The notes beneath the pieces were generated by a model. That model did not search any database and was not told the DNA's origin. It worked only from the letters and a program-made list of their open reading frames with translations. This document shows, in pieces, positions 57,758 through 64,000 of a stretch of 64,000 bases of DNA; within the stretch, counting starts at the first letter, position 1; each line of letters starts with the position of its first letter. The translations under genes and the position numbers were made by a program. Source of the stretch: Meghimatium bilineatum (Eukaryota; Mollusca; Gastropoda; Stylommatophora; Philomycidae); contig CM067306.1 of NCBI GenBank assembly GCA_034231615.1, positions 31,814,617 to 31,878,616 of the forward strand, written 5' to 3'.

Positions 57758-58907
57758 GTGTCATGTGACGTATTCCTTCCAGAACGTTGTCTTCCCAATG
57801 AACTCTCTGAACCTCTCTCTGTCTTGGGCGATGTGATTTGCATTTTCTAGCGATGTATTCATGTTATCTTTACTGTCGTCAGTCCCATCGTCTTCTTGGT
57901 CTGCCCTTTCTCCTCATTCCAGGCACTCTTTCCTCCATTATTTGTCTTTCTAAACAGCTGTGTCTCTTTATATGACCAAACACTAACAGATCTAGTCAAT
58001 AAATCAAGTCATGAATATGGGCTGGATATAAATATCCAAAAAACAAAAACCATGATAATCAGCAAAGACACAGAAGAACAAGAGCTAAACATAAACATAC
58101 ATACATACATGGAGAGAAACTACAACAAGTAAAACAGTATCAATATCTTGGAAACATGGTCACAAATGATGGCAGATGTTAAACAAAAGTTAAAAGGAGA
58201 ATAGGAATGGCTAAAAGTATCTTCAATTACATGAGGAAAATATTAACATCTAAACAAATTACAAACAAGTTAAACATGAAAATTATAAAATGCTACATCT
58301 ACTCTATATTAATGTATGGCTCAGAAACATGGACACTAAATAAACAATTAGAAGATAGAATTGATGCCTTTGAGATGTGGGTATATAGAAGAATAGGGAG
58401 AACATCATGGAAAGAGAAGAAAACAAATAAAGAGGTACTAAATACACTTAATATGAAGAAAGAACTACTAAGAGAAATAAAGATCAGGAAAATAAAATAT
58501 TTTGGTCACATTAAAAGAAATAACACCTTATTGAAGATCTTACTTGAGGGTAAAGTCAAAGGGAGGCAAGCAAGAGGTAGGCAGAGATACAAATGGGAGA
58601 GTAACATCACACGATGGACAAGTTACAGTCTAGCAGAATGCACCACCAAGACAAGAGACAGGAGATGTTGGAGATCCGTTGCAGCCAATCTTCGTTGCGG
58701 AGACGGCACTTAATGATAATGATGATATGACCAAAAAGGCGTATTTTTCTTTTTGTTATTGTGTTTAGTAACCAACACTCTGGAATCTTCAATGTGTTTA
58801 TAATATCTGAGTTTCTAATTGTTTCCTTCCATGATATTCTAAATATCTTTCTGTAGCATTTCAGCTCGAAGGCGTTGATCTTCTTTGCCGCTGTTTTACT
58901 TACACAG
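57758..58907 (-). mobile_element. LINE C 3' end, itself split by LINE A
   Basis: Reverse strand reads KTAAKKINAFELKCYRKIFR, NTLKIPECWLLNTITKRKIR, is split at 57,981-58,724, then continues HSCLERQIMEERVPGMRRKG with frameshifts to FIGKTTFWKEYVT-stop. The 10-bp duplication acgtgaagat flanks the whole insertion (57,748-57,757 and 58,908-58,917) inside R1. Confidence 0.88.
57981..58724 (+). mobile_element. LINE A 3' end inserted in LINE C
   Basis: A 744-bp 5'-truncated LINE: INIQKTKTMIISKDTEEQEL, IYSILMYGSETWTLNKQLED, FEMWVYRRIGRTSW, ending LRCGDGT-stop at 58,713 with a GATGAT tail. The final 168 codons are uninterrupted. The 11-bp duplication atatgaccaaa lies at 57,970-57,980 and 58,725-58,735. 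Confidence 0.92.
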
Positions 58908-59215
58908 ACGTGAAGATAGAATAGAGAAAACGCTACATGGAAATCGGAACTAAAGCACTGTTCAACTCGAGACAAGCCTCTAGTCAACGGTGATTTAAAA
59001 TATATGTAAAGACACCGACTTGGACGAGGGGTTCATAATATTGGTGAATGACACCTTGGCTAAGATGGAAGGAACTCAGGCCCAACTCTACTGTCGCGTT
59101 TTTCCTAAACCGGAATCTCATGGGGTTTATTGCTCACAAAGAGAAAGTTAACTCTATCATTAGCTGCATCTCTATCAACAGCAACTTATAACAATACGTT
59201 TATAGACCACACAAA

Positions 59216-59298
59216 CACAAAAACCCCAGGATAATTCAAGTCCATGCTCCAAATGCCGAATACGACGAAGAGGAAATATACGTATTTTATGTTTTAAT
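59216..59298 (+). mobile_element. LINE endonuclease fragment
   Basis: Reads PRIIQVHAPNAEYDEEEIYV, the IIQVYAPT-type stretch of the APE-like endonuclease of LINEs. Possibly part of the LINE B whose RT follows at 59,915. Confidence 0.6.
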
Positions 59299-59510
59299 AC
59301 TGGAGGGAACTGTCGAATGTGGAAGAAGCAGAGCAGGGGAAATAAAGACATGGACAGACAACATCAAGGAATGGACAAGACAATGTTTTTCATCACTCAC
59401 CCGCATCAGTGAAGATAAAAATCGGTGGAGAACTATATGTTCTGAAGCCTACAATGTGGTACCTCTACGACCCTGACGGGTTGTGGGTTTATAGATCGAT
59501 AGCGGAATCA
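59299..59510 (+). mobile_element. LINE G 3' end
   Basis: Reads KTWTDNIKEWTRQCFSSLTR, ISEDKNRWRTICSEAYN, VVPLRP-stop, then a gatcgatag-like end. Matches 50,869-51,019 on the other strand. Confidence 0.83.
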
Positions 59511-59905
59511 TGTTCACATATGAGGAATGGTTCAATACCTGATGGGTACATGAGCAATGCATCTAATTACAGGAGACAAGTACACTAGCAGCGGAACACC
59601 TCATGCGAGACAGGTGTAGTCGACCCAAACCTAAATACTTGATTACCGCCACCCTGGAGACTGATACCCGGGGACATGATTTGGCGTTAAATTCCAAAGG
59701 CACAATGGGTAATAAATCATCGCAGCGTAGAGTCAATACACATATGTCCCCTGGCTAGAAATATGAAGGCTATTAAGGGCTAAGGAAGCCCACCCGAATA
59801 TCGCAGCTCTGCTGTGAAGTTGACAGCGCAACGTACTTCACGCTCACCTGCGGAAATCACAGGGACATTCGTTCTGGTTATCAAAGAGCGAACGCGGAAC
59901 AAGAA

Positions 59906-60090
59906 GATAGCAGAATGTTAAATGACATCTACAACAGTGGCTATATTCCATCGGGTTTGCTACAATCAATTTTCATAGCCCTACCAAAGAAACCTGGTGC
60001 AGTAGATTGCGAAGATCACATAACAATTAGTCTTATGAGTCAGATGACCAAGATTCTACTGCGCATAATAATGATGCGTATAAGAGGAAA
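59906..60090 (+). mobile_element. LINE B reverse transcriptase, left half
   Basis: Reads MLNDIYNSGYIPSGLLQSIF, IALPKKPGAVDCEDH, TKILLRIIMMRIRG, the fingers region of a LINE RT. It stops at an inserted LINE C and continues at 61,402 with KIKPEIADEQCGFVEGKGTR. Confidence 0.9.
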
Positions 60091-61401
60091 TATGCAAATA
60101 TGTTCAAATTATAGAACAATCGCCTTGATCAGTCAAGCCAGTAAAATACTTCTGCACATTATAATGAAAAGAATACATAACAAGATGGAGGATGAGATCC
60201 ACGAAGCGCAAGCAGGTTTCAGAACTGGCAGAGGCACGAGAGATCATATATTTAACATGAGGATGATCATAGAGAAATGTAGAGAGTATAACATCGAATT
60301 ACATGCATGCTTCATAGACTACACCAAAGCATTTGACTGTGTCAATCACCATCAATTATAGGAAATAATGAACGATATGGGTTTCCCAAAACACATTACA
60401 CGACTAATAGCAGAGATGTATAAAGATCAAGAAGCAGCGGTAAAAGTTGAAGGTGCAAGATCGGAGTGGTTCAATGTACAGAAGGAGTAAGACAAGGATG
60501 TACCTTGTCTCCATACTTGTTCAACATCTATGCGGAAAATATAACGAGAAATGTGAGACAAGAATCAATAAAGCCTGATTTCACACCCATAAATATAGGA
60601 GGGCTGCAGATACCAGAAATTAGATATGCAGACGACACAGTGCTATTAACAACAAACGAACACGACCTACTAAACATAATTAAGTCCACCCAAAAGTTTA
60701 GCGAACAGCAAAACTTCTTCTTAAATATGAAAAAGACAAAAATAATGGCAACTGACAAAACTAAATCAAGACCAAAAATTAATATTGAGAACTGCAATTT
60801 GGAAGAAGTGACACATTTTGATTATTTAGTAACTAATATAAACAATGCGGGGGACTGCGCAGTTGAGATCAAGAGAAGAACGGCAATGGCGCTGGCAAAA
60901 TTAAAACAGATAAAGAAACTATGGCACGGTACTAACATAAGAACCAAATGGTTTTTACTACGAACATGTGTATTTCCTGTGGCGACATATGGATGTGAAG
61001 CATGGACACTAAATAAAACAGTGGCCAAGAGAATAACATCATTTGAATTAAAGTGTTATAGAAGAGTTTTGAGAATACCATGGACAGCGAAGAAAACAAA
61101 CCAGGAGGTGTTACGAACAATTAACGTCAATGAAGGCTGGCTTCTGAACACTATATTAAAGAAAAAGCTACCTTTTTTTCGGTTTTATTAAGAGACACGA
61201 CGGCATGGAGAGAGTGTTAATGGAGGGGATGATAGAAGGCAACAGGGGCAAAGGCCGACCAAGACGCCGTTGGACAAAAGACATTCAAGAATGCCTGCGC
61301 ATGTCACTGGAAGATGCAGGGCAACTTGCTCAAGACCGCGGAGAATTAAAGAGATCCATAGGAAAGACTACGTTCTGGAAAGAATATGTCACTTGATGAT
61401 G
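60091..61401 (+). mobile_element. LINE C, 1.3-kb 3' part inserted in LINE B
   Basis: 5'-truncated in the RT fingers (CSNYRTIALISQASKILLHI). Includes QAGFRTGRGTRDHI, FIDYTKAFDCVNH, the catalytic RYADDTVLL at about 60,621-60,650, the thumb (YGCEAWTLNKTVAKRI), and ends GKTTFWKEYVT-stop then a TGATGATG tail. Three lesions: a stop near 60,359, a 1-base deletion near 60,478, and a frameshift in the T run near 61,172. The 11-bp duplication ataagaggaaa lies at 60,080-60,090 and 61,402-61,412. Confidence 0.94.
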
Positions 61402-62626
61402 ATAAGAGGAAAAATAAAACCAGAAATAGCAGACGAACAATGCGGATTCGTAGAAGGAAAAGGCACAAGAAATGCCCTATATATAGTAAGAACATTAATG
61501 GAGAGGGCCATAGAAAGTACAGCAAGACCTTTATCTGTGCTTCATAGATTATAGCAAAACATTTGACAAGGTGAAGCATTCAGAGATTATAAAATTGCTA
61601 AAAAGTCTTAACGTTGATGGGAAAGATCTAAGAATAGTAAGAGATATGTATTGGAAACAAACAGCTGCGATGAGAGTTAACAACACTATAGGTAGATATC
61701 AAAAGATAGAAATGGGTGTCAGACAAGGTTGTGTAATGTCACCGGACCTTTTCTCCCTGTATACAGAATACATTATGCGAAATATAGAAGATATGTCCGG
61801 AATAAAAGTGGGAGGATACAATATAAATAACTTGAGATATGCTGATGACACAGTACTGATCGCATGAAGCGAACAAGAACTGCAAGACCTATTAGATGAA
61901 GTAGTGAAGGAAAGTGAAAACAAAGGCCTCAGTTTAAACAAGAAGAAAACAGAAATAATGGTCGTATCAAAGAGACATACACCACCAAGATGCAACATAA
62001 TAATTAATAACACAAAATTAGCACAAGTTGAAAAAGTGAAATATCTTGGCACCCTGTTAACATCAGAAGGTAGATGTTCAAGTGAGATAAAGAGCCGAAC
62101 AGCACAAGCCAAATCAAAATTCCAAAAAATGAGAACCATTTTTTGCAATGGAAGTCTATCAATGCAGACCCGAATTCGGGTGCTGAGATGTTATATCGAA
62201 TCGATTCTTTTTATGGATGTGAAGCATGGACTATAAACAAGAAAATTCAAAGTGAATTGGAGGCTACAGAAATGTGGTTTCTGAGAAGTATGATGAAAAT
62301 ACCACGGACAGCCAAGAAAACTAATGCAGAGGTTCTCATTGATGCTGGCGTAAAAAGATCAATCATATCAAACATTAGAGGCAGACAAGGTTTCTAGGGC
62401 ATGTGCTGAGAAGAACACAGCTTGAACACTTAATAACCACTGGAAAGATCAAAGGGAGAAGAGATAGAGGCCGACAAAGAGAAAAGTTACTAGATGGACT
62501 TGTATCGTGGCACGGTAGAAGCTCACCAACCGAGCTTATTGACAACACAAGAGACAGAGAGTCGTGGAGAAACATGATCGCCTACGCCAGTCGGCATGGC
62601 ACTTGATTGATTTATTGATTGACAAT
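61402..62626 (+). mobile_element. LINE B reverse transcriptase right half to 3' end
   Basis: Resumes LINE B: KIKPEIADEQCGFVEGKGTR, MGVRQGCVMSPDLFSLYTEY, the catalytic RYADDTVLI near 61,839, KVKYLGTLLTSEGRCSSEIK, AWTINKKIQSELEATEMWF, ending MIAYASRHGT-stop at 62,606 and a (TTGA)n tail. Lesions: frameshifts near 61,545, 62,200 and 62,395, and a TGA just after the YADD box at 61,865. Confidence 0.93.
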
Positions 62627-62998
62627 ATTCTCTAGACTAAATCCTGCTAAATAATCGATAATAAGTAGGACTGCAGTAAAATTAAATGGAGCCTAAACAT
62701 ATTTACAAATGTATTTACACAAGATAGTGAGTTTACCGTTCACGCACAGACTATCGGACACGACAATAGTATTATAGATGACAGTGTTCATAACGGACAG
62801 TGTTCATAGCGGACATTGTTCAAAACGGACAAATGAACGTTTAACCCATAGGTTTTTCTTAAGAATAAAGAGAGATTGAAACAAGATGTCAAAAAGCCAA
62901 TGCTGTGACTTAAAAACTGTCACCAATACTTAATTAAACCCCCATCAATCTACACGGCTACAAAACGAGAATTGTTAAACAGTATTTTTATACAAACT
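62627..62998. other. Unassigned spacer
   Basis: Contains a short triplet of ggacagtgttcat-like units near 62,780-62,830. Nothing else recognised. Confidence 0.45.
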
Positions 62999-63361
62999 TT
63001 GTGTTACCAATGTCAAACATGACTATTGACAAAGACACTAGTGAAAAAGATCACATTTTGTGAAATGAGATGTTTGAGGAAAGCTATAAATATCACGAGA
63101 AGAGACCGCCGGAGTAATGAAGATATCAGGAAAGAAGTAAAGACTATCTCAAGTCAAGACTACATCGAGAGGCAGCAAACCAGATGGTTTGGCCAAATCA
63201 CGAGAATGGAACCTGCGCAAACAGCCCTTCGCGCATACATCAGCAGAAGACCGGGCTACAAGGAACATGGAAGACCAAGAACTAGATGGGCAGAGACAAT
63301 CACAAAAACATTAAATAGACACGGGCTGACCATGGCCAATGGAACTCAAATGACCAAATAA
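62999..63361 (+). mobile_element. LINE H C-terminal fragment
   Basis: Open frame reading LVKKITFCEMRCLRKAINIT, DYIERQQTRWFGQITRMEPA, RRPGYKEHGRPRTRWAETI, ending QMTK-stop. It is the post-RT C-terminal region of a further LINE family, followed by an A run and a G-rich tract. Confidence 0.8.
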
Positions 63362-63450
63362 AAAAAAAACTCAGAATCCTCCCCTCCCTCACGATTGGAT
63401 TGGGGGGGGGGAGGGGGTATACAGCACAATAGATAGATAGATAGGAACAC
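63362..63450. repeat. G-rich tract and (TAGA)n
   Basis: A G9AG5-type tract at about 63,401-63,416 and tagatagatagatag at about 63,431-63,444. Confidence 0.8.
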
Positions 63451-63536
63451 TAGGGGTTTAGGATTGAATTCATAACAAGTTTTGGTTACACATATAAAAA
63501 GCGTAGGCATCGTCGGTCTATGTAAACTGTGGTGGT

Positions 63537-63636
63537 TTTTGGTTGATTGCTGATCCAGTGGTCCATGACCTATGACTCAATGCCATTATGTGTGATACAT
63601 GCATGTATTTGTGAGCTGTTATGTTCCATATTCTGT
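63537..63636 (-). mobile_element. LINE F extreme 3' end
   Basis: ccagtggtccatgacctatg, gactcaatgccattatgtgt and catgtatttgtgagctgtta match the 3' end of the LINE F copy at 47,860-47,960. Confidence 0.8.
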
Positions 63637-63639
63637 TAC

Positions 63640-64000
63640 TTTCTCTGCGTTTGTTCTCATAATACTGGATAATAGTATGTAGTCCCGAGAGTTATTTCGG
63701 ACATATAAAAAGACACAATAGCGTGGAGAGACGCATATTAAAGGGCAGAATTCCGGGAAGAAGAAGAAGAGGTAGACCTAGAAGGAGATGGACAAATGAT
63801 ATCACAGACTGTATGAAGATATCGTTGGAGGAAGCAGAGAGATTGGCACAGAATAGAATCGGGCTCTGGAAACCAACTACAAAGACAATTTTATCGAAAT
63901 AATATGTCATTTGATGATGATGATTCCGGAGAACGGAATGCATGTGTCATAGTTTATAACTTTTGCTATGATATCTACGCATTCGGTCTGACACATCCGA
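63640..64000 (-). mobile_element. SINE2 copy split by a LINE C end, cut by the window edge
   Basis: SINE2 pieces at 63,640-63,690 (ctctgcgtttgttctcataa, tatgtagtcccgaga) and 63,925-64,000 (tccggagaacggaatgcatg, cattcggtctgacacatccg). The 5' part of the SINE lies beyond 64,000. Confidence 0.8.
63691..63924 (+). mobile_element. LINE C-like 3' end inserted in SINE2
   Basis: Reads HIKRHNSVERRILKGRIPGR, WTNDITDCMKISLEEAERLA, QNRIGLWKPTTKTILSK-stop, then TGATGATGAT. Flanks tcccgaga and tccggaga are a 7-of-8 target duplication. Confidence 0.87.

Larger units (their letters stand above)
57328..59905 (+). mobile_element. R1 copy 2, split by nested insertions
   Basis: Pieces at 57,328-57,757, 58,908-59,145 and about 59,515-59,905 align in order with R1 copy 1 (for example cagacccagggtgagcagaa, ggtgaatgacaccttggcta, ggttcaatacctgatgggta, tcgcagctctgctgtgaag). 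The first gap is a LINE C insertion (57,758-58,907). The second holds a LINE endonuclease piece and a LINE G 3' end. Diverged from copy 1, hence older or from another subfamily. Confidence 0.75.

Noticed and set aside
60061-60361. A chimeric RT with a doubled fingers motif
   Set aside because: A target-site duplication and the resumed host LINE at 61,402 show LINE C inserted into LINE B.

Overview
The window is animal nuclear DNA. It is AT-rich, dominated by repeats, and carries a spliced animal gene. It holds LINEs, SINE-like elements, a broken Polinton, two large satellites and about ten minisatellites. The mobile-element mix suggests an invertebrate, but I cannot name the species.

Layout. 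1-16,048 is satellite A, about 87-91 bp per monomer, with an 8,589-bp higher-order period. 16,049-25,950 is satellite B, about 62-77 bp per monomer, with 1,310-bp and 1,506-bp higher-order periods and one young LINE insertion at 24,066-24,589. About 26,000-30,870 is a Polinton/Maverick fossil with integrase, protein-primed DNA polymerase B, PLA2-like, zinc-ribbon and ankyrin remnants, split by six later SINE and LINE insertions. 31,796-56,611 holds eleven recognisable pieces of one host gene on the minus strand: procollagen galactosyltransferase (COLGALT, glycosyltransferase family 25). Its introns are packed with minisatellites, SINEs and LINE 3' ends. 56,800-64,000, upstream of the gene, is a pile of nested LINEs, including an insertion of LINE A in LINE C in a GC-rich repeat called R1 here, and LINE C in LINE B.

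The COLGALT exons were found by reading the minus strand for splice sites and family motifs. Most exons join in phase. Two expected exons were not found, one at the N-terminus and one in the middle. The most upstream exon looks frame-damaged, and one intron uses a GC donor. The 3' half of the gene is not in the window. If the gene is intact, its next exon lies left of coordinate 1, beyond a run of more than 31 kb of satellite and Polinton.

The most novel-looking material is a group of short repeats (SINE1, SINE2 and the 1.22-kb R1) that share a central core and, for the SINEs, a GAA-rich 3' end. A similar 3' end is seen on the RNase H-bearing LINE at 24.1 kb, which hints at a LINE/SINE partnership. 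No rRNA, tRNA or CRISPR was seen.
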